Positions 34,760 through 44,839 of a DNA stretch of 64,000 bases are shown one piece after another. How positions within the stretch are numbered: the stretch's first letter is position 1; the number at the start of each line of letters is the position of its first letter. Made by a program: the position numbers and the translations under genes. Under the pieces are notes generated by a model, which saw only the letters and a list, made by a program, of their open reading frames with translations, was not told the DNA's origin and made no database searches. The DNA lies in the NCBI GenBank assembly GCA_044227925.1, contig JBGAVW010000004.1, forward strand, positions 1-64,000, given 5' to 3'. The DNA comes from JADJLQ01 sp044227925 (GTDB taxonomy: Bacteria; Bacteroidota; Bacteroidia; Chitinophagales; Saprospiraceae).

Positions 34760-36015
34760 ACTACAGACAAACTATACTTAAGAATGGCTATATTATTTCT
34801 CTATTGCTATTCTTTGTTGGATTGATAGCTTCCAAGGCATTGATCAGTATTGGTTCTGTTGGTATTATTCTTTGCGGATTTGGGTCATTTCGGGCAAATA
34901 AGGTATCAAAGGACCTTCAAATCCCTTTACTTACCGGATTTGGATTATTAGTACTGATGCCTCTGGTGTCGGGTATTTGGTCACAGAACACAGGAGCCTG
35001 GGTAGATTCGATAGCAAATAAAATAATGCTACCACTGTTGGCAATGGGATTTATTTGGTCACCAAAACTGGATAGCAAAGAAATTTACTATTTATCCTTA
35101 TTTCAGTTAGTATCCGTATGGATTGCCACGCTGTACAGCATTGGGGCTTATGTATATTCTCCTGTTGACATCAACAAGACTTATCTGGTTGCTAAAACCC
35201 TTCCGGTATTATTGAATAATGATCATTTGCATTTTAGTCTTTATGTTTTTATTTCACTTTTTTTGGTTTATTCAAATCGCAAGCTATATTCCCAACTGGC
35301 TTCCCGATCAGTCAAGTTTATGATTGTAGGTATAGTAACCTGGTTTGTTATTTATCTTCATATACTTGGTGCTAAAACCGGTATTCTGTTTTTATATATT
35401 GGAGTAGGGTTATTATTTTTTTCAAACGATTTTATTAACATTTCCTTTTTCAAAAAAATTACAATTATTCCTGTTTTAGTATTGGTTTTAATGGCTGCAT
35501 ATTATTTTATACCCAGTTTTTATAATCGATTTCATTACACCAGGTACGATTTTAATCACTACATACACGGTCAGTATGTAAATGGACTCACTGATGGTGC
35601 CCGGGTACTATCATGGAAAGCTGGAGCTGAAATAGCAAAGCTAAATCCTGTATTGGGTATCGGCTTTGGCGATATGAATGACACATTTATGAACTGGCAT
35701 GAAGTCCACTCGTCACACCTGGATAAATACAATTGGCTGCAACCTAGTAATGAGTGGTTAATGTATTGGTGTGGAGCGGGTATGCTGGGAATGTTAACTC
35801 TAAGTTTAGGACTAAGCCTGACTTACTTCAAATCAGCATTTAAGGGCTCTATATCCTTTTTTATTTTGTTTATTTGTCAAGTCCTCATGATGTGGTATGA
35901 AGTAAATTTGAATAATCAAATAGGGATAAGTTTGTTTGTATTTTCACTTTGTAGTTTTCAGTTGTATGATTATTCCAAGCCTATTAAAATAACTCATTCG
36001 TCCCCGAAATCGTAA
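34756..36015 (+). CDS. O-antigen ligase-like (Wzy_C) membrane protein, second of a pair
   Basis: The 419-residue protein has about eleven membrane segments and a large loop ending in NPVLGIGFGDMNDTFMNWH then HSSHLDKYNWLQPSNEWLMYW, a good match to the H-x-N/xNxxL pattern of Wzy_C proteins. It is translationally coupled (ATGA overlap) to the preceding similar protein, though the two are not close in sequence. The pair may act as polymerase and ligase, or on two glycans; this is inference. Confidence 0.8.
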   Translation: MNYRQTILKNGYIISLLLFFVGLIASKALISIGSVGIILCGFGSFRANKVSKDLQIPLLTGFGLLVLMPLVSGIWSQNTGAWVDSIANKIMLPLLAMGFIWSPKLDSKEIYYLSLFQLVSVWIATLYSIGAYVYSPVDINKTYLVAKTLPVLLNNDHLHFSLYVFISLFLVYSNRKLYSQLASRSVKFMIVGIVTWFVIYLHILGAKTGILFLYIGVGLLFFSNDFINISFFKKITIIPVLVLVLMAAYYFIPSFYNRFHYTRYDFNHYIHGQYVNGLTDGARVLSWKAGAEIAKLNPVLGIGFGDMNDTFMNWHEVHSSHLDKYNWLQPSNEWLMYWCGAGMLGMLTLSLGLSLTYFKSAFKGSISFFILFICQVLMMWYEVNLNNQIGISLFVFSLCSFQLYDYSKPIKITHSSPKS

Positions 36016-36017
36016 AA

Positions 36018-36039
36018 GATTGTTAAATTTTTCACAATC
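36018..36039 (+). terminator. Weak hairpin after the O-antigen ligase-like pair
   Basis: GATTGT (36018-36023) pairs with ACAATC (36034-36039), extended by AAA/TTT across one mismatch, and is followed by ATTTCTTGTTTTTT. It is a possible but weak intrinsic terminator. The remainder of the 287-bp gap to the PorP gene shows no gene. Confidence 0.4.
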
Positions 36040-36302
36040 ATTTCTTGTTTTTTACGTTAATACCCTGATTCCATCCAATACCATTGCGACATTGACTTAG
36101 GCTGTAATTGTTAAATATCAATTGAAATTTATCAGTCTGCCTTACATATTCAGGAAATACTATAAATCCCATTAAGGCATGTATTTCAATTTTTTAGCAT
36201 GGTTTTTGAAACAATAAGGTATGTATACCAATCTAAAGATAATAAATAGATTAACTATTTGATTATTAGTCAAGTATATATTTAAATAATAAAAAAGGTA
36301 TT

Positions 36303-37334
36303 ATGATCAAAGCGAGAAAGGAGAATATTGGAGGTTGGGCAATCGCATTATTATTGACTTTAACTTTTACTGATGTTAAAAGTCAGGACCTTCATTATAG
36401 TCAGTTTTATAATGCCCATGTAAATATCAACCCTGCTCTGACTGGTATATTCAATGGCGATGTAAGGATGGCCGCAAACTACAGGAATCAATGGCCAAGT
36501 GTGCCTGTTGACTATACAACACTCACAGGGGCTTATGACATGAAAATATACAGGAAAAATCAGCGTAAAGATTTTTTCGGGGCTGGATTGGTGTTCAATT
36601 ATGATCAGGCTGGAGACTCAAAACTTGGATTGGCTACGTTAGGATTAAATGGTTCTTATTCCATACCTGCATCTAAAAACGGCTACCTAACATTTGGAGG
36701 TCAATTAGGGCTTTCAAGGAGATCTTTCTCTCTCGACGATCTTACATTTGATGAGCAATGGGATGGAGTCCAGTTTGTGGCTACCAGGGGGTTTACGGAG
36801 GCTTTTGATAATACGGCAGTGCTTATACCTGATTTATCAGGAGGTATTAATTATAGATGGCAAAAATCATCACGAAGCAAAGCTGACTTTGGCCTGGCGG
36901 CATTTCATTTAAACAATCCCAGAAACCCATTTTATTCTGATGACAAATCCGTAAAGCTTCCGGTACGATTTGCGATAAGTGCATTGGTACAGTCCAAACT
37001 TTCCAATTCATTGGACCTGATGGTTCATGGATTGGCCCAATTCCAAAATCCTTACAAAGAAATAATAATAGGGGCTGGACCTAAGTTTTACTTAAATCAA
37101 AAAAGAGGCAAGAACTACGCACTTGGTTTGTATGGTATGTATAGATTAAATGATGCATTTGCTCCTGCTTTGCATTTATATCTTAATGAATTGCAATTGG
37201 GCATTAGTTATGATGTGAATGCTTCACCATTTAAAGTGGGTACCGGAAAAAAAGGGGGGCCGGAGTTTTCCTTGACCTACATCATTACTAAAGTAAAACC
37301 GCTCAGCCAATTTAAAGCTTGTCCTATATTCTAA
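36303..37334 (+). CDS. PorP/SprF family type IX secretion system membrane protein
   Basis: The 343-residue protein has a signal peptide (to about residue 27, DVKSQD) followed by the PorP/SprF start LHYSQFYNAHVNINPALTG. YNAxxxxNPALTG, FRGQW-like NYRNQWPSV and the alternating barrel strands are typical. SprF-type proteins are barrels needed for secretion or attachment of large adhesins. It is followed 14 bases later by an OmpA-family gene and then a giant CHU_C adhesin, the usual partners. It is one of several paralogues such genomes carry, so it need not be the core PorP. Confidence 0.92.
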   Translation: MIKARKENIGGWAIALLLTLTFTDVKSQDLHYSQFYNAHVNINPALTGIFNGDVRMAANYRNQWPSVPVDYTTLTGAYDMKIYRKNQRKDFFGAGLVFNYDQAGDSKLGLATLGLNGSYSIPASKNGYLTFGGQLGLSRRSFSLDDLTFDEQWDGVQFVATRGFTEAFDNTAVLIPDLSGGINYRWQKSSRSKADFGLAAFHLNNPRNPFYSDDKSVKLPVRFAISALVQSKLSNSLDLMVHGLAQFQNPYKEIIIGAGPKFYLNQKRGKNYALGLYGMYRLNDAFAPALHLYLNELQLGISYDVNASPFKVGTGKKGGPEFSLTYIITKVKPLSQFKACPIF

Positions 37335-37348
37335 AAAGAAAGCGAAGT

Positions 37349-39775
37349 ATGAAAATTCACAGATTAATCACAATAGTAGTATTGACCCAACTGACACAGT
37401 TCAGCCTCATCGGGCAGACATACAAAGCTTTTGTGAAAGCAGCAGATGAATCTTTTTTTAAGAAAGATTATTACTCTTCATTGGTTTACAATCTTAATGC
37501 ATTAGAATTCGACAGTACAAGAATAGATAGATTATACGCTGCGGCTGAGGCAGCCCGCAACCTAAATTCGTATAAGGTGGCTGAAAATTTTTATAAGAAG
37601 ACGGTGGATTTAGATAAAAAAGACCAATACTCCATGGCAAAATACCACCTGGCTGCAATGAAACAAGCGCAGGGCAAATACGCTGAGGCAAAAGAGGTGT
37701 ATACAATGTATCTCACTGAAAATAAAGGAGAAGATGCTTATTATACCCAGAAAGCAGAAAAGGAGATAAAAGCATCTGAGTGGGCTATTAGTCAGGTAGA
37801 CCAAACTATGGAGGGGGTGCAAATAAAGAGATTAGGTGACGACATCAATACTTCTTACTCTGAATTTGGGGGCTTGCGAATAGGTGACAGCTTAATTTAT
37901 TCGTCTCTTCGTTTTGAGCGACCGGAAGAAAAAACATTTCCCAAAAAGACTTATTCTAATTTGCTGATGCAGGTAAATGGTGCAAATAGTGATGCTATCC
38001 AGTCATTAAATAATCCTGTACTTCATACAGCACATACTGCTATCAATACCAAAAAGAACAGGATGTATTTTACCATGTGTGAATACATCAATGCTGCGGA
38101 TATCCGGTGTGATATGTATTATCGTGATTTTTCCAATTCAGGCTATGGTGAGGCGAAGCGATTACCCGATACAATAAATGTAAAAGGATTTACCACTTCA
38201 CAACCAGCCATAGGATTTGATGTAAAAACACAACAGGAAGTACTTTATTGGGTATCAGACAGAAAAGGTGGAAAAGGGAAGCTAGACATTTGGTATGCTC
38301 ATATAACCGGTGACACTACATTTAGTACACCGATGAATCTAACAGCCATTAATACTGCGGAAAATGACATTACCCCATTTTATCATTTGCCTGCATCTGA
38401 ATTGTATTTCAGTACGGATGGAAGGATCGGTATGGGCGGCTATGATGTTTATAAGGCGGTATTAAAAAGTGAAACCTGGCTTGAGCCCGAACATCTGGGT
38501 GCTCCCATAAATACCAGCTACAATGATATATATTTTACTATCTCACCTGACGGTAAAAAGGGTTTGTTATCATCCAATAGGGTAGGTTCTCTGTATCTTG
38601 ATGCTCTTCAGGAAGCGTGTTGCTATGACCTGTACGATGTAGATATAGATCCTGCAAGGATAAAGCTCATAGTCAGTACGTTTGATAAAAATACATTAGA
38701 AGAACTCAAGGGAGCCGTGGTTAAAGCCCAAAATCGAACAGATCCGTCTATTCCCGAACAATCCCAATCCCACCCTGATGACAACGACTATGAATTTCCT
38801 GTTGAAAGGAATAAAGAATATAATATTGAAGCCGGTAAACCAGGATACAGATCTGATTCAGTAGATATTTCTACCTATGGTTTAAACAGATCCCAAACTA
38901 TTGAAAAGAAGATTTATCTCGAAACCGATACCATCGACCTTGATGTATTTACATTCGATAAAAAAACACAAGCGGCGCTACAGGGTACAGAAATTACCCT
39001 CATCGATCTCAGCGATGGTGCAAAAACCATCAATAAAATAAATCTTCATGGTAATGATTTTCATTTCCCTCTTATCCGGGGACATCAATACAGGATCATT
39101 GCGAATAAAAAAGCTTACAATCCCGCTGTGGTGACAATAGATACCAGGGAAGTGAAGGCAAATAAAATTACTGAAAATATGTTTCTGGATATTGGAGACA
39201 TCTATTCATTTTTACCCTTGATTTTATTTTTTGACAATGATCAGCCAGATATACGATCTTACAAAGCACGTACTGACAAGATATATAGTGAAACATATCC
39301 TCCATACTATGCTCGAAAAGAAGAATTTAAAGACCAGTGGGCAAGTAAGCTCAAATCGGAAGATATACCTCAATCCGATATTTCATATGAAACCTTTTTT
39401 AATGACCGCCTGAAAAAAGGCAACGACGACCTGAGTAAGTTTTTAGATATCCTGATAGGAATGTTGGAACGTGGAGATAAATTTGAAATTTTCCTTAAAG
39501 GATACGCCAGTCCCCGAGCCAGTACACAGTATAATCTTATTTTGAGCCAGCGCCGGATTTTTAGTGTAAAAAATGAATTACTAAAATACAACGATGGTAT
39601 TTTGAAAAAATATCTTGACAATAAGCAGTTAACTGTATTGGAAAAACCATTTGGAGAAATGACCGCTCCGAAGAAAGTGAATGATAATATTAAAGATACC
39701 CGATTATCTATCTTCAGCCTGGATGCGTCCAATGAAAGAAGAGTTGAGATCGTAGAAGTAATTAAGAACAAATAA
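37349..39775 (+). CDS. OmpA-family protein with TPR and beta-propeller repeats
   Basis: The 808-residue protein has a signal peptide, a TPR region (about residues 20-135, YKVAENFYKKTVDLD), a PD40-type propeller (about 150-430, RPEEKTFPK, SDRKGGKGKLDIWYA, SPDGKKGLLSSNR), two carboxypeptidase-regulatory-like beta repeats (VSTFDKNTLEELKGA and VFTFDKKTQAALQGT) and a C-terminal OmpA-like domain (LKGYASPRASTQYNLILSQRR). This is the PorE/SprE-like layout that ties T9SS-related barrels to peptidoglycan. I use the ATG at 37349, which gives a proper signal peptide; the frame extends ten codons further into the PorP stop region. Confidence 0.9.
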   Translation: MKIHRLITIVVLTQLTQFSLIGQTYKAFVKAADESFFKKDYYSSLVYNLNALEFDSTRIDRLYAAAEAARNLNSYKVAENFYKKTVDLDKKDQYSMAKYHLAAMKQAQGKYAEAKEVYTMYLTENKGEDAYYTQKAEKEIKASEWAISQVDQTMEGVQIKRLGDDINTSYSEFGGLRIGDSLIYSSLRFERPEEKTFPKKTYSNLLMQVNGANSDAIQSLNNPVLHTAHTAINTKKNRMYFTMCEYINAADIRCDMYYRDFSNSGYGEAKRLPDTINVKGFTTSQPAIGFDVKTQQEVLYWVSDRKGGKGKLDIWYAHITGDTTFSTPMNLTAINTAENDITPFYHLPASELYFSTDGRIGMGGYDVYKAVLKSETWLEPEHLGAPINTSYNDIYFTISPDGKKGLLSSNRVGSLYLDALQEACCYDLYDVDIDPARIKLIVSTFDKNTLEELKGAVVKAQNRTDPSIPEQSQSHPDDNDYEFPVERNKEYNIEAGKPGYRSDSVDISTYGLNRSQTIEKKIYLETDTIDLDVFTFDKKTQAALQGTEITLIDLSDGAKTINKINLHGNDFHFPLIRGHQYRIIANKKAYNPAVVTIDTREVKANKITENMFLDIGDIYSFLPLILFFDNDQPDIRSYKARTDKIYSETYPPYYARKEEFKDQWASKLKSEDIPQSDISYETFFNDRLKKGNDDLSKFLDILIGMLERGDKFEIFLKGYASPRASTQYNLILSQRRIFSVKNELLKYNDGILKKYLDNKQLTVLEKPFGEMTAPKKVNDNIKDTRLSIFSLDASNERRVEIVEVIKNK

Positions 39776-39780
39776 GGAGG
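39774..39780 (+). promoter_or_regulatory. Perfect Shine-Dalgarno sequence before the giant adhesin gene
   Basis: AAGGAGG lies six bases before the ATG at 39787 and overlaps the stop codon of the OmpA-family gene. Most start codons in this window lack any such sequence, so this one stands out. Confidence 0.75.
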
Positions 39781-39786
39781 CAACGT

Positions 39787-42700
39787 ATGAAAAAAGTAAT
39801 GAATATCATCAGCATAAATGGAATTGCATCTTTCTTATTTATTATTTCCTCATTTTGTATAAGTCAGAGGTTAAATGCCACTCACATCGTTGGTGGTAAT
39901 ATCACTTATAAAACGGCGGGTAATAATAAATATACCATTCATTTGACAGTACGCCGGGATTGCTTTAATGGAGATCCGGAAGCATTCTTTGATAGTCCCG
40001 CATCGGTGGGAATTTTTGATTCGAAAGGGAAACTCCTAACTAATCTGGGCGTGCGGGGTCAGCTTTACATGGCATATAAAGGCAACCAGACCATTGAAGA
40101 TCCAATTACCGAAAGTTTATGCTCAATAGATGGGGTTAGTACAGTATGTATTCATCAGGCAGATTATGAGGAAACGATTTTCCTTCCTTATCTTGAGGGT
40201 GGATATTACCTGGAGTATCAACGGTGTTGCAGAAATTTGCCTTTGCAAAATATTATGGATCCTTTAGAAGCTGGTGCATCCTGGATTGTACATATTTCTG
40301 AGGATGGTCAAAAATTGACGAATTCAACCCCTGATTTTGGAGATTGGTCACAGATATTTTTATGTGCCGGCCGCGATTACAGTTTTGATCATGGTGCTGA
40401 TGATGCAGATGGTGATTCTTTGGTCTATAAGATGTGGACACCATTTCTTGGTGCTTCTAAAGCTTTTCCTAAACCTCAACCACCTGCCAGCCCTGATTTT
40501 AATCCCGTAAAGTGGGCCGCTCCATATAATGAAAGCAATATGTTAGGAGGGACGGCCTTGCGGATTGATAGTAAAACCGGAAAATTGTCTGCCCTTCCCA
40601 ATACATTGGGTCAGTTTTTAATTGGGGTGCAGGTAGAAGAATACAGAGATGGTAAATTAATAGGTACTGTTTACCGAGACTTTGAAGTAAAAGTGGTGGA
40701 CTGTAGTAATCTGGTTGATGCAAAAATAATTGCACCCAAACTCAAATGTGATGATTTTACAGTGAATTTCAAAAATGAGAATGTAAATGCCAGAAAAGTC
40801 AAATGGTTTTTTGATTACGACCGTAATAAAAATGCAACCAGCGCTGATGAAAATCCGGTGTACAAATATACTGATACGGGAACCTATCGTGTAGCCCTGA
40901 TAGTTACAAAGGATAGTTCTTGCTTTGATACTGCTTTTCATATTATTACTATCAAATCAACAAGTTTTACCAAGCCTATATACGATGTGGAGATGAGTAA
41001 TTGCATTAATGGAGAATTACAACTTTCATTAATTAACAAGAGTACCGGTGTGCCATCGGCGGCTAAATTCAATTGGGTAATTTCATTTAATGGACGCACG
41101 ATTAATTCAAATCAGAAAAATCCAATATTTACAGTTCCCAATGGCGCGGTTATAACCGTGCAATTTTCAATCACAGAAGATGGTGATGGCTGTAATGTGC
41201 AGGCGGCTCCGAAAATATTTACAGCAACTTATCTTAGGCCGGAGTTTCATTTTGACCAGGCTGTGATCTGTGTGGGAGATTCAACTAAAATAAAATTTAT
41301 TGCGACTGATTCAATAAAAGGAAAATACAATTACCAGTGGGATGCGAATAGCAGTATCCTAAGTGGTACAAATACTGCAGAGCCGACTATAACGAGTGCA
41401 ACGGCACGGAGTTTTTATCTGTATGTAAACGTGGATAATAAAAATGGTTGCACCAGCAGAGATTCTATTCTGATTATTGCCAGGCCAAAACCCAAACTGG
41501 ATTTTAAAGTGGAAAATGCCCTTGGTTCATTGAATGCTAAGTTTATTAATTTGAGTGATCAGTTGTCTACATACCGATGGGATTTTGGAGTTGCTAACAG
41601 TACCACAGATACTTCTTCATTGCGAGATCCTTCCTACTCATTTCCTGCAAAAGGAATGTATATAATAACATTATCTACTTTAGACGGATGTGCACCATCG
41701 GTTAGCAAAAAGGTAAATATTGGAGGAGATGGGTTAATACTAAATGATACTATAAATAGTTGTATTGGAAAGCGAATTTTTCTCAATCCAAAATCAGATC
41801 CTAAATACACTTATAAATGGGCTCCTGCAAATAAAGTCAGCGATTCAAATATCGCCAATCCTTTCTTTGTTGTTGATAGCCCAAGAATTTTTGTAGCTGA
41901 ATTATTTGACGCCTTGACCGGTGTTGCTGTCGGCACCCTTAATGTATTCGTAAGAACTCCCGTTTCCGAGGAGATCAAATCTATTAAGGACACCGTAGTT
42001 GCCTGTGATGGCCAGCCAGTAGGATTAAATCCCAATGGTAATAATAAACTGAAATATCTATGGTCGCCTTCAAACTTATTGAATGATGCAACCGCGGTCA
42101 ACCCTATGGCAACGGTAAGTGGTACAACAACTTTCATGGTCACCATTACCAATCCAGCCGATACTTGTGTATTGACTAAATCGGTAGTGGTCGTAATACC
42201 ATCTAAAATTGCCATTGATTTGATACCGGACAGCCTGAATGCTTGTAACGGAGTGCCAATTGCTTTAAATCCAAATGGGAAACAAGATCCTAATCTGAAA
42301 TATAAATGGTCTCCAGGTAGGTTTTTAGATGATAGTACAGCCTTAAATCCAAAAGCAACCATCAATACCGCCATGGAATTTAAAGTTACCATATCGGATA
42401 CCCGATTTGCAAATTGCATGGTGATGAAGACTGTATTTGTTAAAATTCCACTTGTAAATGAATTGGGTCGGATAAATGATAGCATCACAGTGTGTGCCGG
42501 GGTGGCTACAGGGATCAACTCTAATGGAGATGCCCGGTTTAAATATGAATGGTTACCTATAGAAGGGTTGGATAATCCCAATATTGCAAATCCAAAAGCT
42601 ACTGTTAATGCCACGACTCTCTATACAGTCAAAATTACAGACAGCCAACTGGGTAATTGTAGTCTTAGTAAAACCGTCAAAGTGAAAGTTCCACCATCGT

Positions 42701-43707
42701 TTTCGGTAGAGACAACTTACAAAGATTCTACCAGTTGTACTGCCACATCATTTAAACTTGGTGTGAAATCAAATAATCCAAATGTAAAATTTGAATGGTT
42801 TAATGGAAATACTTCAATTTCTAAATTAGATACAGTGACAGTGCGACCAACAGCAAAAACTGTCTATAGGGTGGTCGGGACAGATGAAAATGGTTGTCAA
42901 AAATCAGAAACAGTGACTATAGATCCCGCTGGCCTGACAGCGGATGCTATTGCTCCTAATAATGGAATTATTTGCCAGGGAGATTCTGTACGGCTAAATG
43001 TAAATGTAACCGGTGCAAATCAAGGCTTACGCTATGAATGGACACCGGCCAATCAGATACAAAGTGGTGCCAATACAGCCAATCCATCGATAAAGCCCAA
43101 TACAGGCGTAACCTTTAGTGTAAAAGTAACCAATGCCCAAGGTTGTTCTGTAAGTGATACTGTAACCGTAAGAGTGCTACCGGTAATTTCAGTTACCGCT
43201 GCTGCTAATCCGACTTCAATCACTATAGGACAATCCTCCCAGATTAATGCCAATACGGTTCCCGGATATACATACAGGTGGTCTCCAATAGATGGACTTG
43301 ATAACCCGAATACTCCCAGTCCACGAGCGACGCCAAAGCAAACCACTACCTATACATTGACAGCGACTAGTCCAGATGGATGTGTACAGTCAAGATCAGT
43401 GACGATTACTGTCATCATTCCTGAATGTGCAGAGCCATTTATCTTTTTACCTAATGCTTTTACTCCTAATGGGGATGGTAAAAATGATGAACTCTGCCTG
43501 CGCTCAAATATTGTCGCCACCATGTCGTTGATTATATTTAATAGATGGGGCGAAAAAGTATTTGAAACCAGAAATCAGGCTACCTGCTGGGATGGTCGAT
43601 TTAAGGGCAAATTACTCAATCCTGATGTCTATGGTTATTATCTTACTGTGGATTGCGTAAACGGCCAGAAGTTTACTAAAAAGGGAAATGTAACGATTTT
43701 AAGGTAA
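39787..43707 (+). CDS. Giant Ig/PKD-repeat surface protein with CHU_C (T9SS type B) domain
   Basis: The 1306-residue protein has a signal peptide, an N-terminal domain beginning ATHIVGGNITYKT (rich in cysteines), PKD-like domains (VKWFFDYDRN, YRWDFGVANS) and then about seven Ig-like repeats of some 80 residues marked by YxWxP then NPxA and TTTFxVTxT. It ends in the CHU_C domain: FIFLPNAFTPNGDGKNDELC, MSLIIFNRWGEKVFE and GYYLTVDCVNGQKFTKKGNVTILR. Such proteins are T9SS cargo in gliding or adhesion. It is the third gene of the PorP-OmpA-adhesin operon. Confidence 0.94.
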   Translation: MKKVMNIISINGIASFLFIISSFCISQRLNATHIVGGNITYKTAGNNKYTIHLTVRRDCFNGDPEAFFDSPASVGIFDSKGKLLTNLGVRGQLYMAYKGNQTIEDPITESLCSIDGVSTVCIHQADYEETIFLPYLEGGYYLEYQRCCRNLPLQNIMDPLEAGASWIVHISEDGQKLTNSTPDFGDWSQIFLCAGRDYSFDHGADDADGDSLVYKMWTPFLGASKAFPKPQPPASPDFNPVKWAAPYNESNMLGGTALRIDSKTGKLSALPNTLGQFLIGVQVEEYRDGKLIGTVYRDFEVKVVDCSNLVDAKIIAPKLKCDDFTVNFKNENVNARKVKWFFDYDRNKNATSADENPVYKYTDTGTYRVALIVTKDSSCFDTAFHIITIKSTSFTKPIYDVEMSNCINGELQLSLINKSTGVPSAAKFNWVISFNGRTINSNQKNPIFTVPNGAVITVQFSITEDGDGCNVQAAPKIFTATYLRPEFHFDQAVICVGDSTKIKFIATDSIKGKYNYQWDANSSILSGTNTAEPTITSATARSFYLYVNVDNKNGCTSRDSILIIARPKPKLDFKVENALGSLNAKFINLSDQLSTYRWDFGVANSTTDTSSLRDPSYSFPAKGMYIITLSTLDGCAPSVSKKVNIGGDGLILNDTINSCIGKRIFLNPKSDPKYTYKWAPANKVSDSNIANPFFVVDSPRIFVAELFDALTGVAVGTLNVFVRTPVSEEIKSIKDTVVACDGQPVGLNPNGNNKLKYLWSPSNLLNDATAVNPMATVSGTTTFMVTITNPADTCVLTKSVVVVIPSKIAIDLIPDSLNACNGVPIALNPNGKQDPNLKYKWSPGRFLDDSTALNPKATINTAMEFKVTISDTRFANCMVMKTVFVKIPLVNELGRINDSITVCAGVATGINSNGDARFKYEWLPIEGLDNPNIANPKATVNATTLYTVKITDSQLGNCSLSKTVKVKVPPSFSVETTYKDSTSCTATSFKLGVKSNNPNVKFEWFNGNTSISKLDTVTVRPTAKTVYRVVGTDENGCQKSETVTIDPAGLTADAIAPNNGIICQGDSVRLNVNVTGANQGLRYEWTPANQIQSGANTANPSIKPNTGVTFSVKVTNAQGCSVSDTVTVRVLPVISVTAAANPTSITIGQSSQINANTVPGYTYRWSPIDGLDNPNTPSPRATPKQTTTYTLTATSPDGCVQSRSVTITVIIPECAEPFIFLPNAFTPNGDGKNDELCLRSNIVATMSLIIFNRWGEKVFETRNQATCWDGRFKGKLLNPDVYGYYLTVDCVNGQKFTKKGNVTILR

Positions 43708-43757
43708 TCCTATAGCCCAAGATGGCCAATTGAGTTTTTCATTGCCGTCAAAAATCT

Positions 43758-43765
43758 TATTTTTG
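43758..43765 (+). promoter_or_regulatory. -7 promoter element of holA
   Basis: TATTTTTG matches TAnnTTTG exactly and ends seven bases before the ATG at 43773. The predicted transcript start falls within a base or two of the start codon. Confidence 0.5.
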
Positions 43766-43772
43766 CCTACTG

Positions 43773-44777
43773 ATGGGCGAAGCAGAACAAATTATTCAAT
43801 CTATAAAGGAAAAGAAATTAGCCCCGGTATATCTGCTTCAGGGAGAGGAGCCGTATTTTATTGACATGATTGCTGAATATATGCAGGATCATGTGTTAAG
43901 TGAATCTGAGCAAGTCTTTAATCAACGGATATTTTATGGAAAGGATACCAGTCACCGGGATGTGATAGATGAAGCAAGCCAATATCCTATGATGTCCGAT
44001 AAAAGGTTGGTTATATTAAGAGAGGCCCAGGATATGAGATCTTTTGCTGAATTGGAGCCCTATTTTGAAAAGCCGGTATCCTCTACTATTTTGGTACTAT
44101 GTCATAAATATAAAAAGGTGGATGGCCGTACCCGGATAGCTAATCTGATAAAAAAAACAGGTGTAATCTTTGAATCTAAAAAATTATACGATAATCAATT
44201 ACCTGAATGGATAAGTAAAGAAGCCAGGCGAAAACAGATCAATATCAAACCAGAAGCCTGCCAGTTATTGGCGGATTATATTGGTTCAGATTTAGGGGCT
44301 ATCGTTAAGAATCTGGACAAAATAAAGATAAGCTTGCCTGAAGGTGAGCCGGTTACTGCTCATGATCTTGAATCCATTGTAGGTATTCATAAAGATTTTA
44401 ATGTTTTTGAACTCCAAAAAGCCCTCGGCAACAGGGAGAGATATAAAATCTTTCAAATAGTCCAGTATTTTGCATCTAACCCCAAATCCAACCCTATGCC
44501 TATGACCATGGCCTCCCTATTTGGATATTTTAATAAATTATACATAGCCAAATCCGGTGATTATAAATCCGATACCGATTTAATGCACGCTTTAGGTCTG
44601 AAGAGTCCTTATTTTCTTAAAGAGTATAAAGATGCCTTGCGGTTATATTCTCAAGGTCAATTGGAAAGAGCTATGTTATTGCTCAGAGAATACGATCTTA
44701 AATCAAAGGGAGTAAACAGTCGTGTGACAGGGGAGGGAGAGCTCTTAAAGGAAATGATTTTGAAAATCCTAATGTGA
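43773..44777 (+). CDS. holA: DNA polymerase III subunit delta
   Basis: HolA is the wrench subunit of the clamp loader that opens the sliding clamp at replication. The 334-residue protein starts IIQSIKEKKLAPVYLLQGEEPYFIDM and continues with YPMMSDKRLVILREAQDM and LADYIGSDLGAIVKNLDKI, all characteristic of the family. Length is normal. It is transcribed alone and followed by a terminator. Confidence 0.93.
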   Translation: MGEAEQIIQSIKEKKLAPVYLLQGEEPYFIDMIAEYMQDHVLSESEQVFNQRIFYGKDTSHRDVIDEASQYPMMSDKRLVILREAQDMRSFAELEPYFEKPVSSTILVLCHKYKKVDGRTRIANLIKKTGVIFESKKLYDNQLPEWISKEARRKQINIKPEACQLLADYIGSDLGAIVKNLDKIKISLPEGEPVTAHDLESIVGIHKDFNVFELQKALGNRERYKIFQIVQYFASNPKSNPMPMTMASLFGYFNKLYIAKSGDYKSDTDLMHALGLKSPYFLKEYKDALRLYSQGQLERAMLLLREYDLKSKGVNSRVTGEGELLKEMILKILM

Positions 44778-44793
44778 TATTCTTTTTTACCAT

Positions 44794-44833
44794 ATTAAAT
44801 GGGCTATTCCTCTGTACCCATTTAATCTTTTTT
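44794..44833 (+). terminator. Rho-independent terminator after holA
   Basis: ATTAAATGGG (44794-44803) pairs perfectly with CCCATTTAAT (44817-44826) across a 13-base loop, followed by CTTTTTT. Confidence 0.88.
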
Positions 44834-44839
44834 GTAATT

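Noticed and set aside
41811..42614. 267-residue ORF opposite the giant adhesin gene
   Set aside because: It lies wholly inside a well-supported coding repeat region and only mirrors its composition; the protein shows no domain.
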